From: an uncultured bacterium
GTDB taxonomy: Bacteria > Patescibacteriota > Minisyncoccia > Minisyncoccales > JAQTVQ01
DNA length: 32,638 nt
Direction: 5' to 3'
Assembly (NCBI GenBank): GCA_903839905.1
Contig: CAIMDX010000069.1
Coordinates: forward strand, 1-32,638
Part shown: positions 1-7,128 of the stretch, piece by piece
Numbering within the stretch: the stretch's first letter is position 1
Layout of the letters: each line of letters begins with the position of its first letter
The notes under the pieces: generated by a model
Database searches by the model: none
The model's input: the letters and a program-made list of their open reading frames with translations, nothing else
Told to the model about the DNA's origin: nothing
Made by a program: the position numbers and the translations under genes

Positions 1-10
1 ATTTATCAAA

Positions 11-65
11 ACAGGAAAATCCTGTCAACGGCCAAGGCGGGAAAAAGCAAACAAAATAATGTTTG
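11..65 (-). terminator. tandem hairpins after surface protein 1
   Basis: Two hairpins follow the stop of the surface protein gene. The first pairs CAAACA (48-53) with TGTTTG (60-65) and is followed, on the minus strand, by CTTTTTC. The second pairs ACAGGA (11-16) with TCCTGT (20-25) and is followed by TTTGAT. The first is AT-rich and weak, so termination efficiency is uncertain. The motif AATGTTTGTCCC next to it also lies after paralog 2 (about 18059-18070), which suggests the duplicated unit included the 3' flank. Confidence 0.45.
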
Positions 66-88
66 TCCCTCCCTCTGTGAATTACGCT

Positions 89-2143
89 TTACTGGCGAAG
101 CATTGGCACAAACTCAATACCGCTGATATCGGTAATAGAGGAACCTGTTAAGAGAGGCTTGGCTACCCACATAATACCGCCATTGTTAAAAACCGTATAA
201 ATAGATTTTGCATCTTTCTGATCATTGGATGATTTTATTATATTTCCCAGATCCTGGCTGTATGTTGTTACTATGTTCCCCAGCAAGTCATATTTTTTAA
301 GGCTCCCGTTTGTGTAGAAATAGAAATAATTTCCATCGCAAGAAAAAGTTGAGTCTGCACTGGCCGAAACCCCTAGATTAATCGTGCCAAGGGCGTTTAG
401 GCTCTGGTCATATTTATATATCTTTTTTCCTGCGTCCTTGCTTGCTTTTGAAAAAAGATAAATGCTGGTTCCGTCTGTAGCTAAAGGACCATTCTCATTC
501 ATATTTATTTTATTGCCGCCTTCGATTTTTAAATACTGAAACAAATGAGCAGTAGTGGGAGCGGAGCAGTATCCATAAGTACCCGGGTATGTAGAATCTG
601 AATATGAACTATATTCTTTTTCATTTATAGTTACGATACCGCAAACTTCCGACCAACTTTCGCTGCTTCTTGTAATGACTGCTCTTTTATAGACTAAACC
701 TCCAGCTTCATTTTTAGAAACTATAAAAAAATAATTATCGGATCCGGCGCCAAAAATTAATCTTTTATTCAACGGATCCCATCCGCTTATTGATGTATCT
801 GCTGTACTGACTGGGTATCCCTCGCTTAACGCTATCCCTCCGACCATCACACTTCCCATAAATGCAAATTCTTTTGAAGGACCCCAAACTCCCGAGCCTC
901 CGCTCCCCGCTCCGATCACTATATTATTCCAAGTCGTAGAATTAGCGCAGACCGAATTAACACAAATGGCGGTGGCTGAATTAATCGTACCCGTGGCGTT
1001 GATATTGCCTCCGACAGAAAGGTTTTTGGTAATATTGACATTACCATTGAAGTATCCTGCGTACCCTGCGATGTTTTGTTGTTCTGCGTATAGAGCTGAA
1101 TTGCCGGAATTGGCGTAAGCCGCGATTGCGTCGCCGGAGCTGCCAGTAGTGACTCCAGAACTACCGGCGCCTACGACTGCCAATTTGGCAAGGGGTGCTG
1201 CTGTCCCGATGCCGACATCGCCGCTGCCTAGAATAGTCATTCTTGTCGTAGGTGCATCGTTAGTAGTGCCCGCGTTAAACACTATTTTTCCTGAAGCTTG
1301 ATTAGCATTGATGGCTAAGGTACCGGACTGCACGCCAAAACCATAAACAGTCGTCCCGCTTTCATACAATCTGATATTATAAGTTGGGTTGTTGCCAACA
1401 GTATCATAGTTAGTGCCAAATGATAGTTTCGCTCCCGGCGCGGCAGTGCCGATGCCCACATTGCCGGTGTTGTAATAGATATTTGATCCCGAAGTAATCC
1501 ATTGGCTGGAAGCGCCGCCTCCTATCTGCGACCAAGAAGACCAGGAACCGGAATATCTGCCGCGGATATAGATGCCGGCATTGGACGGACTGGCATAAGG
1601 TATAGCCAGCTGGGTGATATTGCCCGAACCGTTCTTGGAATTGTATTCAAAGTTAAAAGTATGGAAATACGAAACAGGGCCGGGACCGCTGGCCGCATTG
1701 CCCATAAGAAGAGTATAACCGCTGCCCGAACGGATATTGGAAGGATCATTCCAGTCTAAAACTCCGGCAGTGGTTTGCGCGCCGAATCCTCCGATTATCT
1801 GGCCCTGGACATCTAACTTCGCCCCCGGCGCCGTTGTGCCAATTCCGACACTACCGTCTTGGCCGACAATAAATTTAATTGATCCAGCGTTATTTTTCAA
1901 AGCAAAGCTCTGGCCGGATTGAGTCAACCAGTATTTAACAGCATCAGAACCTATAGCCAAATCTCCGGCTTTAACTTGAGCAATACTGCCTGTATTTATC
2001 GGCGCGGCCACGCTCGCGGGCATGGTGCCGGATGGCTCTGACCAGGCCAGGGTAAAATATCCGGCTGAAAGAGATAGAACTAAAACTGCGGCCAGAAGAG
2101 GCAAAGTTCCCGAAGAGATTTGAAAAAATTTAGGCATAGACAT
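89..2143 (-). CDS. membrane-anchored surface protein, paralog 1 (pyocin-knob-like, VGIGT repeats)
   Basis: Predicted 684-aa cell-surface protein of unknown function. Residues 14-34 form one hydrophobic segment (uncleaved anchor or signal peptide) followed by an exported, Gly/Ser/Asn-rich body. A motif of the form VGIGTxAPxAKL occurs three times (about 99-110, 229-240, 310-321); such repeats are common in adhesins and tail-fibre-like proteins. Residues 125-207 resemble a pyocin-knob module, ending in the typical GRYSGSWSSW. A Cys pair (CVNSVC, 394-399) and the last ~250 residues are shared with the paralog at 18116-19537; the C-terminal part has the look of a repeated beta-sheet (propeller-like) domain. 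The ATG at 2143 has no Shine-Dalgarno; residue 3 is an alternative Met. Transcribed alone from an extended -10 promoter. Adhesin or structural fibre are both possible; the function is inferred from composition only. Confidence 0.8.
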   Translation of the reverse strand: MSMPKFFQISSGTLPLLAAVLVLSLSAGYFTLAWSEPSGTMPASVAAPINTGSIAQVKAGDLAIGSDAVKYWLTQSGQSFALKNNAGSIKFIVGQDGSVGIGTTAPGAKLDVQGQIIGGFGAQTTAGVLDWNDPSNIRSGSGYTLLMGNAASGPGPVSYFHTFNFEYNSKNGSGNITQLAIPYASPSNAGIYIRGRYSGSWSSWSQIGGGASSQWITSGSNIYYNTGNVGIGTAAPGAKLSFGTNYDTVGNNPTYNIRLYESGTTVYGFGVQSGTLAINANQASGKIVFNAGTTNDAPTTRMTILGSGDVGIGTAAPLAKLAVVGAGSSGVTTGSSGDAIAAYANSGNSALYAEQQNIAGYAGYFNGNVNITKNLSVGGNINATGTINSATAICVNSVCANSTTWNNIVIGAGSGGSGVWGPSKEFAFMGSVMVGGIALSEGYPVSTADTSISGWDPLNKRLIFGAGSDNYFFIVSKNEAGGLVYKRAVITRSSESWSEVCGIVTINEKEYSSYSDSTYPGTYGYCSAPTTAHLFQYLKIEGGNKINMNENGPLATDGTSIYLFSKASKDAGKKIYKYDQSLNALGTINLGVSASADSTFSCDGNYFYFYTNGSLKKYDLLGNIVTTYSQDLGNIIKSSNDQKDAKSIYTVFNNGGIMWVAKPLLTGSSITDISGIEFVPMLRQ

Positions 2144-2194
2144 AAAAAAATGTTAGCTGTTATTGCTATTGCGTTAATAATTAGATTAGTTTTT

Positions 2195-2203
2195 ATTATA
2201 TCA
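2195..2203 (-). promoter_or_regulatory. extended -10 promoter of surface protein 1
   Basis: On the minus strand this reads TGATATAAT, an extended -10 element, with no good -35. It begins 52 nt upstream of the ATG. The same nonamer lies at exactly the same distance upstream of paralog 2 (19589-19597), and the 5' leader between is also conserved (TAACAnnnnnnnATG-like end), which supports a shared, functional promoter. Confidence 0.6.
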
Positions 2204-2249
2204 CAGCTTCAACTCGCTGCCCTGTGGATAAAAACTTCACCAATCCTCT

Positions 2250-2268
2250 GCAAAGGTCTAACCTCTGC
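2250..2268. repeat. short palindrome GCAAAGGTCTAACCTCTGC, degenerate copy
   Basis: One of three copies in the window of a 19-bp near-palindrome; the other two are at 32414-32430 and 32468-32486. This copy has one changed base in the right arm (CTCTGC for CTTTGC). The function is unknown. Confidence 0.6.
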
Positions 2269-2291
2269 GATTCTGGAAACTTCGCGAAATT

Positions 2292-2329
2292 AAAAAAGAA
2301 AAAGTTGGGCGGATGGCAGCGCCCAACTT
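2292..2329 (-). terminator. intrinsic terminator of the 2328-2846 gene
   Basis: Strong minus-strand terminator: stem AAGTTGGGCG / CGCCCAACTT (10 bp, 2302-2311 with 2320-2329), 8-nt loop, then TTTCTTTTTT. The stem overlaps the stop codon of the gene. Confidence 0.85.
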
Positions 2330-2846
2330 ATGTTTCCGGCATATCTATCCAGCTGCTTGCTATGAGCAAAGCTCCATTTCTTCGGGTAATATGGTAAGCG
2401 ATCCTGTGCTTGCCTCCGTTCGGCCCAATCTCCGCCTTTTCAAGATCTACTCCCAAAACTTTTCTTTGGCTTGTTGCAAATTGATCAACAAGCTCAAGAA
2501 GAGTGGTTTCCTTGATTTCGGACGGGCCGAGGCTTATTGTCCCCGAATAACCGGATTCCCTCTTTTGGGGAATAGCAGGCAATGCCTTTATTCCCAAAAG
2601 CTGGTAATAACCAGCCTCCAAAGGATCGGAAGGACTGACGAATTCCACCTGGTATCTGGTAGCCTCAAAATCAATGTTCATCCTTCTAAGGACGGAACGA
2701 AGATCTTTCCAGCTATAGGACCAGTCAAGAATTATCACTCCGCCGACTTCTCTAAGCTTGGGCTGGAAAATATCGCCGATATTCGCATTTCTATACGCGC
2801 CGAGCAAACTGGTTGCCGGCATATTTTCTGCGGGTATTTCTTCCAT
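2328..2846 (-). CDS. conserved-looking hypothetical protein
   Basis: I do not recognise this 172-aa soluble protein. It has no membrane segment; the composition is normal for a folded protein, with a run of Leu/Ile/Val strands and the motifs DWSYSWKDL and GPNGGKHRIAYH. The start chosen is the ATG at 2846, preceded at a good distance by AGAAGGGAAAG. The frame remains open upstream to a TTG at 2972 (214 aa), but that extension is basic, lacks a Shine-Dalgarno and contains a perfect hairpin (CTGTCTG / CAGACAG), so it is more likely leader RNA. It has its own promoter (3123-3151), a leader with a terminator-like hairpin, and a strong terminator, so it is monocistronic. Confidence 0.65.
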   Translation of the reverse strand: MEEIPAENMPATSLLGAYRNANIGDIFQPKLREVGGVIILDWSYSWKDLRSVLRRMNIDFEATRYQVEFVSPSDPLEAGYYQLLGIKALPAIPQKRESGYSGTISLGPSEIKETTLLELVDQFATSQRKVLGVDLEKAEIGPNGGKHRIAYHITRRNGALLIASSWIDMPET

Positions 2847-2980
2847 TTTCTTTCCCTTCTGTTCCTTTTTAAGTTTTCCAAAGATCAATTTTGAGCGAAG
2901 TCTGTCTGCCATCAGACAGCTTATTTTTCCGCTCTTGAATTGCGCCCGCAAACGCCATTCAAGAAAGGACAATATCGCCT

Positions 2981-3012
2981 AAAAACAAAAAATCCTCAGA
3001 GGCCTGAGAATT
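2981..3012 (-). terminator. terminator-like hairpin in the leader of the 2328 gene
   Basis: The minus strand reads CTCAG-GCCT-CTGAG (2995-3008), with flanking A/T pairs, then GATTTTTTGTTTTT. It lies ~110 nt downstream of the predicted promoter and ~140 nt before the ATG at 2846, so it could either attenuate the gene or end a short RNA. Confidence 0.5.
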
Positions 3013-3122
3013 TGCAATATGCTTTTTTATTTAACTATTTTTTGCAAACGGAAATTCCCAGACCTTGAGTTCTGCTAAAATAAAACCAAAAATTGTTTCT
3101 TGTCTGAATATTCATTATTTTT

Positions 3123-3151
3123 TATTTATCAAATCAATTAAGAATTGTCAA
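3123..3151 (-). promoter_or_regulatory. sigma70-type promoter upstream of the 2328 gene
   Basis: Minus strand: TTGACA (3146-3151), 17-bp spacer, TAAATA (3123-3128) preceded by TGA, giving an extended -10. It lies just after the metG-side palindrome. Transcription would start near 3116. Confidence 0.5.
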
Positions 3152-3179
3152 TTTTTATTTTGTTTTTCTAAAACCATAA

Positions 3180-3312
3180 AAAAGCCGAAACATTTTTAGG
3201 CATGATCCGGAGGCTGGCGCTTGGATGGAACCCCGCCTCCGCTCTTAAGAGAGCTATGGCGAGGCGAGGTCGGAGGGAATTTTAGCGCTTGCCTAAAAAT
3301 GTTTCGGCTTTT
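3180..3312. repeat. 133-bp inverted repeat with perfect 23-bp arms
   Basis: The left arm 3180-3202 and right arm 3290-3312 are exact reverse complements (AAAAGCCGAAAC... / ...GTTTCGGCTTTT). The 87-bp interior is GC-rich compared with its surroundings and holds further pairings (CCTCCG with CGGAGG, CGCCTC with GAGGCG, CTCTTAAGAG). On the minus strand the outer stem is followed by six T, so it may also terminate the metG transcript. The right arm overlaps the end of the small ORF 3282-3425. Confidence 0.8.
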
Positions 3313-3425
3313 ATTTTCTCTGAGCCCTTGGATAAAATCGCCACAAGAGCAAAGCCGATGACTCCAAAAATATCACTTCGCAGAAAAACCCCTCTTCTTC
3401 CACTAACAATCCACAATTTATCCAT
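3282..3425 (-). CDS. small membrane-type ORF coupled to metG
   Basis: A 47-codon reading frame whose ATG overlaps the metG stop (ATGGATAA), the layout of translational coupling. The product would be basic with one moderate hydrophobic stretch (around residues 17-31, DIFGVIGFALVAIL) and a polar tail. The last nine or so codons lie inside the right arm of the 133-bp inverted repeat, so the C-terminus may have been created by that element. I recognise no family. The overlap with metG and the continuous frame support it; its shortness and the overlap with a repeat count against it. Confidence 0.4.
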   Translation of the reverse strand: MDKLWIVSGRRGVFLRSDIFGVIGFALVAILSKGSEKIKAETFLGKR

Positions 3426-4884
3426 TGCTAATCCTCGGGAACAGCGGCGAAGATTTTTTGGATTCCAATTGATCCGCTATTGCTAAAGAAGTGCCGGGTA
3501 AAAACGGCTCTATTATTTCCCCTATTTTTTTTAAAGCAAAAAGTAAGCTTCCGACCACTTTCCGATTTTTATCAATCAGTTCCTGGCTACCCTGCTCCCA
3601 AGGTTTTTCTTTCTCAACGATCTTATTGCAATAAGCGATCAAATCCCAAATAGCGATCAAAGCTTCATTAAATTTGTATAAGCTTATTTCTTCCGAAGAT
3701 CTTGCTTCCGCTTTTATGATGGCTGTTTTTAATCCGTCATCAGAATTTCCTTCTTCCGCATTTAGCTTATTAGCCATAGCCAAAGTCCTGGCCAGCAGAT
3801 TCCCTAACCCTCCGGCTAGATCGCCATTATACCTTTGCTCAAACTTTTCCTGCGAAAAATCGCCGTCGTCCCAGCCCGGAATCTCGCGCAAAAGATAATA
3901 ACGCACGGCATCGGTGCCGTATTTATCAGCCAAAAAAATCGGATCAACCACATTGCCCAAACTTTTAGACATTTTCTGACCGTTGGAAGTGATATAGCCG
4001 TGGATGAATACTTGTTTGGAATTCGGCAATCCGGCCGACATCAGCATCGCCTGCCACATCGCGGTTTGCTGCCTTAAGTTATCTTTGCCAGCAACCTGGA
4101 TGGCATTCTTGTTTTCTTTAGTTCCCCAAAAATTGATAAATTTCTCTTCATCTTGAGGCCAGCCAAGACAGGAAACATAATTTACCAAAGCGTCAAACCA
4201 AACATACATCACATGATCATCGTCTCCGGGGACTGGTACTCCCCAAGGCATTTTATTCTTCAAACGGGAAATGCTGAAGTCCTGCAATCCTCCTTTAACA
4301 AAACTGTATATTTCTTTCTGGCGGGTCGCCGGAATCACGAATTCCGGATTGGCATCGTAAAGATCAAGCAACGGTTTTTGATATTTAGAAAAGCGGAAAA
4401 AATAATTCTCCTCTTCAATCGTTTCCAGATCTTTGTTCGGGTGGATCGGACAGCGGCCGTCAATCAGTTCCGAATCGGTTTTTTCCAGCTCGCAGCCCAC
4501 GCAATATTTAGCCTTATAGCTTGTTTTGTAAATATCGCCATTCGCTTCGCATTTTTTCCAAAACTCCTGCGCCGCTTTAATGTGATGCGGATCGGTCGTC
4601 CGGATAAAATTATTATAAGAAAGATCCAATTTCTCTTTTAACAAGCTAAACTTGGCCGCATATTCGTCGCAATAAGCCTGGGGATCTTTCTTATCGTCCA
4701 GGGCTTTCTGGTAAATTTTCAGACCGTGTTCATCCGTGCCGGTATTGAAAAAAACTTCCTTTCTTCTTTTTCTTTGGCTTCGCGCAATCGCGTCGGCCTG
4801 GACGATCTCCAAAGCAAAACCGATATGCGGCACCGCATTGACATAAGGCAAGGTCGTGGTGATATAAAAATTTTTGGAATCCAT
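3418..4884 (-). CDS. metG: methionyl-tRNA synthetase
   Basis: Charges tRNA-Met with methionine in the cytoplasm (class I synthetase). The 488-aa protein shows the HIGH-type motif HIGF (20-23), the NTGTDEHG segment (47-54), a zinc knuckle with CVGC (128-131) and CPIH (145-148), and KMSKS (304-308), followed by the class signature RYNGDLAGGLGN (351-362). It lacks the C-terminal tRNA-binding domain found in longer bacterial MetRS. In the core, the usual FHxxYWPAML is replaced by QQTAMWQAML (272-281), a variation that keeps the helix. The ATG at 4884 has no Shine-Dalgarno; upstream, a TTGCAA/TAATTA pair ending 6 nt before the ATG is a possible but weak leaderless promoter. The stop overlaps a small ORF. 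Identity is secure. Confidence 0.97.
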   Translation of the reverse strand: MDSKNFYITTTLPYVNAVPHIGFALEIVQADAIARSQRKRRKEVFFNTGTDEHGLKIYQKALDDKKDPQAYCDEYAAKFSLLKEKLDLSYNNFIRTTDPHHIKAAQEFWKKCEANGDIYKTSYKAKYCVGCELEKTDSELIDGRCPIHPNKDLETIEEENYFFRFSKYQKPLLDLYDANPEFVIPATRQKEIYSFVKGGLQDFSISRLKNKMPWGVPVPGDDDHVMYVWFDALVNYVSCLGWPQDEEKFINFWGTKENKNAIQVAGKDNLRQQTAMWQAMLMSAGLPNSKQVFIHGYITSNGQKMSKSLGNVVDPIFLADKYGTDAVRYYLLREIPGWDDGDFSQEKFEQRYNGDLAGGLGNLLARTLAMANKLNAEEGNSDDGLKTAIIKAEARSSEEISLYKFNEALIAIWDLIAYCNKIVEKEKPWEQGSQELIDKNRKVVGSLLFALKKIGEIIEPFLPGTSLAIADQLESKKSSPLFPRISNG

Positions 4885-4917
4885 AATTTATAATTAGCAT
4901 AAGCTTAAGGCCTTTGC

Positions 4918-4949
4918 AAAAAAGAAAAAACCCTGCCAAAAAGACAGGG
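4918..4949 (-). terminator. terminator of the 65-aa protein gene
   Basis: The minus strand shows CCCTGTC / GGCAGGG-type stem (4931-4949) with an A/T loop, then TTTTTTCTTTTTT. It separates the small gene from metG. A second hairpin, GGCGCTT-TTG-AAGCGCC, overlaps the last codons of the small gene (about 4959-4975). Confidence 0.8.
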
Positions 4950-4955
4950 CATAAG

Positions 4956-5153
4956 CTAGGGCGCTTCAAAAGCGCCGGTTTCTCTGGCAAGGCGGGAAAT
5001 TTCTTCCGCCATTGCCGTTAAGATGTCATAGACATCTTTGGGATCTCTAACATCGCTGGCGCAAATAGCATTCGCTATTTGGCCGGCTTGCGCAAATTCA
5101 CGCGCTCCGACCGCAGCCAGAGCCTCTTTCTTCCTTGCTTCAATATTCTCCAT
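4956..5153 (-). CDS. small helical hypothetical protein
   Basis: A 65-aa, Ala- and Glu-rich, probably all-helical soluble protein of unknown function (for example ARKKEALAAVGAREF and DVYDILTAMAEEISRL). Coding is supported by a good Shine-Dalgarno (AAAAGGTGAT) five bases before the ATG at 5153, one of the clearest in the window, and by a dedicated terminator directly after it. It is monocistronic between two terminators. It could be a small regulator or ribosome-associated protein, but nothing in the sequence decides this. Confidence 0.6.
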   Translation of the reverse strand: MENIEARKKEALAAVGAREFAQAGQIANAICASDVRDPKDVYDILTAMAEEISRLARETGAFEAP

Positions 5154-5204
5154 AACATCACCTTTTAACTTGTAAAAGTACTGCTTCTAAGCCAAATTCG
5201 GCCC

Positions 5205-5306
5205 AAAAACAAAAAGCCCTCTTTGCGAGGGCTATCTTTTTGATGGGTGGAATTTATTTAAAAACTATTTCCTATCCAAAAGACGGCCCTCGCAAAGAGG
5301 GATGCT
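5205..5306. repeat. imperfect palindrome with two self-complementary arms; includes rsmI terminator
   Basis: Each arm is itself a hairpin: AGCCCTC-tttgc-GAGGGCT (5215-5233) and GGCCCTC-gcaaa-GAGGGA (5286-5302). The arms are also complementary to each other, and the similarity continues inward (TATCTTTTTGATGGG with GTCTTTTGGATAGG), so ~90 bp form one large imperfect palindrome. On the minus strand the 5215-5233 hairpin is followed by TTTTTGTTTTT and should terminate the rsmI operon. Confidence 0.75.
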
Positions 5307-5383
5307 AATGACGATCTGGCTCAAATTTTGCTTATTGGAATTGTACATCTTTGACTTAAAAATATCCCATTGAATGATTATTG

Positions 5384-6097
5384 TCAATCAATAACTTCAC
5401 CCATATCAGATTTGTCGCTTGGGCCGACGACAACCACAAATTCCCCTTTTACAACTCCTTCTTCCAGCTCTTTTATTATTTTTTCAACCGGGCCGCGATA
5501 TATTGTTTCAAATTTTTTGGTCAGCTCGCGGCAAACAACGATTTGACGGATTTTTCCGCTATTTTTTTCCAGTACGGCTATTTCTCCTAAGCTTTTTATT
5601 ATCCTGTAAGTTGACTCGTAAAAAATCACTGGATATTTTGAGGCTAAAATTTCTTCAAAATATTTTTTTCTTTTATTTTTTACCGGCGGAAACCCTAAGA
5701 ACAAAAATTTATCCATTGAAAAATCGCAGACGCTGGCCGCGGCGACCAAGGCGCAAGGCCCGGGGATGGGAATTATTTCCAGATCAGGAAAAATTTTTAA
5801 AGCCGATTCTATTAATTTGTTGCCCGGATCGGAAACTCCCGGAGTGCCTGCGTCCGAAACAAGGGCTAGATTTTTATCTTGCTTTAAAAGATCAATGATA
5901 TAGTCTATTTTTTGAATCTTGGAATGCTGGTGGTAGCTCAAAAGCGGTTTTTTAATTTCAAACCGCTCTAAGATTTTTTGAGTATTGCGCGTGTCCTCGC
6001 ACAAAATCAAATCCGCCTCGGACAATATTCTCAAAGCCCGCGCGGAAATATCTTCCAAGTTACCGATCGGCGTAGCGACGATATAAAGTTTTGGCAT
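5384..6097 (-). CDS. rsmI: 16S rRNA (cytidine-1402-2'-O) methyltransferase
   Basis: Methylates the ribose of C1402 in the decoding centre of 16S rRNA using S-adenosylmethionine. The 237-aa protein carries the RsmI/tetrapyrrole-methylase signatures LYIVATPIGNLEDI (4-17), CEDTRNT, SDAGTPGVSDPG and PIPGPCALVAA, in the right order. The ATG at 6097 is chosen because it fits the family start exactly and lies one base after the stop of the upstream permease gene; an in-frame upstream ATG (6151) would add 18 residues inside that gene. There is no separate Shine-Dalgarno, so translation probably depends on termination-reinitiation. It ends in TGA and is followed by a palindromic terminator. Confidence 0.95.
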   Translation of the reverse strand: MPKLYIVATPIGNLEDISARALRILSEADLILCEDTRNTQKILERFEIKKPLLSYHQHSKIQKIDYIIDLLKQDKNLALVSDAGTPGVSDPGNKLIESALKIFPDLEIIPIPGPCALVAAASVCDFSMDKFLFLGFPPVKNKRKKYFEEILASKYPVIFYESTYRIIKSLGEIAVLEKNSGKIRQIVVCRELTKKFETIYRGPVEKIIKELEEGVVKGEFVVVVGPSDKSDMGEVID

Positions 6098-6098
6098 T

Positions 6099-7124
6099 TT
6101 AATTGCTTGATTCCTCTTTTTTCTTTTGCAAAAATTGCCTTGAAAATTCATAAAAAATGCCGGCCATTGGGATAACTAAAATAGCGCCCATTATTCCCCA
6201 AAGCCTGGCTCCGATAAGCAAAGAGATAATAACCAGCACCGGAGGAATGCCGATCATCTTTTTTGTGAGCAACGGGGTCAGAACATTCCCTTCAACTTGG
6301 TGGATCAGGATAAAGGCGATCAAAACCAATATCGCCGCGTTCGGTCCAGGATCTAAAAGCGTAAAAAAACCGATAAGCAACCCCGCAACCATCGGGCCGG
6401 CAATGGGAACAATGTTGCTGACTGCGGCGAAAAGAGCCAGGGTAAGGGAATATTTTATTGCAAAAACTTCCAATAATAAATAAGTAAAGACTCCCACAAA
6501 AATACAGCTTAAAACCCGGCTGCCGAACCATCCGGCAACTTTATTCTCAACGCTGGAAAAAAGAGTATAAATATACTCTTCATATTTTTTGGGAGATATC
6601 AAAAATAAGAATTTTTGGATTGATTTCTCTTCTAAGGACAAAAATATCGCGATAGTGAAAAGAGTGATCATCGTAAAAATCCCTCCAAAAAAAGTTGAAG
6701 CGGCGCTAAAAATGCTAGTTGAAGCTGTTACTAATACCCCTTGCAAATATTTATTAAAAACTTCAAAACTTTGAAGCTGATTGATATCAAAATCTTTCAA
6801 GGCAGGAGCTGCTTTCTCAAAATAAACCGGCAAAAGCTGCGAAAAATTAGTAAGCTCTTTGGAAAAAGTGTTGGCAGTAAAATAAATAAAACCGCTGACA
6901 AGAGAAAAAAACGACAAATAAATAAAAGCTGTTCCTACCACTCTTGGAACTTTTCGCTTTTGGAGGAAATCAATGACCGGGTTGAAAAGAACTGAAATGA
7001 TCAAAGAGAAAACGATCAAAGTCAAAATGTCCTGGATCAGAAAAAGGATATAAAAGAAGATCAAGGCCAGGCCAATCTTCAAAATAGACCCCCATGAAAT
7101 GTCTAAGGTGTTTCCATTGGCCAT
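6099..7124 (-). CDS. AI-2E family transporter (PerM/UPF0118)
   Basis: Integral membrane protein of 341 aa. Two N-terminal membrane helices (16-48), one at 63-85, an amphipathic extracytoplasmic region (about 90-145) and several C-terminal helices match the AI-2E exporter family topology. The family motif region SNIVPIAGPMVAG (about 238-250) and the QVEGNVLTPLL segment (about 276-286) are clear. Members export autoinducer-2 or other small molecules or act as Na+/H+ antiporters; the substrate cannot be told here, and quorum sensing should not be assumed. It lies 4 nt after the M16 peptidase gene and 1 nt before rsmI, so these three form one operon. Confidence 0.9.
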   Translation of the reverse strand: MANGNTLDISWGSILKIGLALIFFYILFLIQDILTLIVFSLIISVLFNPVIDFLQKRKVPRVVGTAFIYLSFFSLVSGFIYFTANTFSKELTNFSQLLPVYFEKAAPALKDFDINQLQSFEVFNKYLQGVLVTASTSIFSAASTFFGGIFTMITLFTIAIFLSLEEKSIQKFLFLISPKKYEEYIYTLFSSVENKVAGWFGSRVLSCIFVGVFTYLLLEVFAIKYSLTLALFAAVSNIVPIAGPMVAGLLIGFFTLLDPGPNAAILVLIAFILIHQVEGNVLTPLLTKKMIGIPPVLVIISLLIGARLWGIMGAILVIPMAGIFYEFSRQFLQKKKEESSN

Positions 7125-7128
7125 AATT

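Noticed and set aside
89..2143. Prophage tail-fibre gene
   Set aside because: The knob-like domain and VGIGT repeats are fibre-like, but the protein has a membrane anchor and lies among housekeeping genes with no other phage gene; a cell-surface protein is the better reading.
2224..2232. Perfect DnaA box (TTATCCACA on the minus strand) as a sign of oriC
   Set aside because: Only one box, no cluster, no dnaA/dnaN nearby. The similar TGTGGACAA at 19627-19635 is explained by the smpB -35 element.
2313..2894. 193-aa plus-strand reading frame
   Set aside because: It lies opposite the 2328-2846 gene, which has a ribosome site, promoter and terminator; the plus frame has Cys/Tyr/Phe-rich shadow composition.
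2847..2972. TTG-initiated N-terminal extension of the 2328 gene
   Set aside because: No ribosome site, basic composition and a perfect hairpin in the stretch; the ATG at 2846 has a good Shine-Dalgarno.
5384..6151. Longer rsmI start at 6151
   Set aside because: The extra 18 residues lie within the permease gene and precede the conserved family N-terminus; ATG 6097 directly follows the permease stop.
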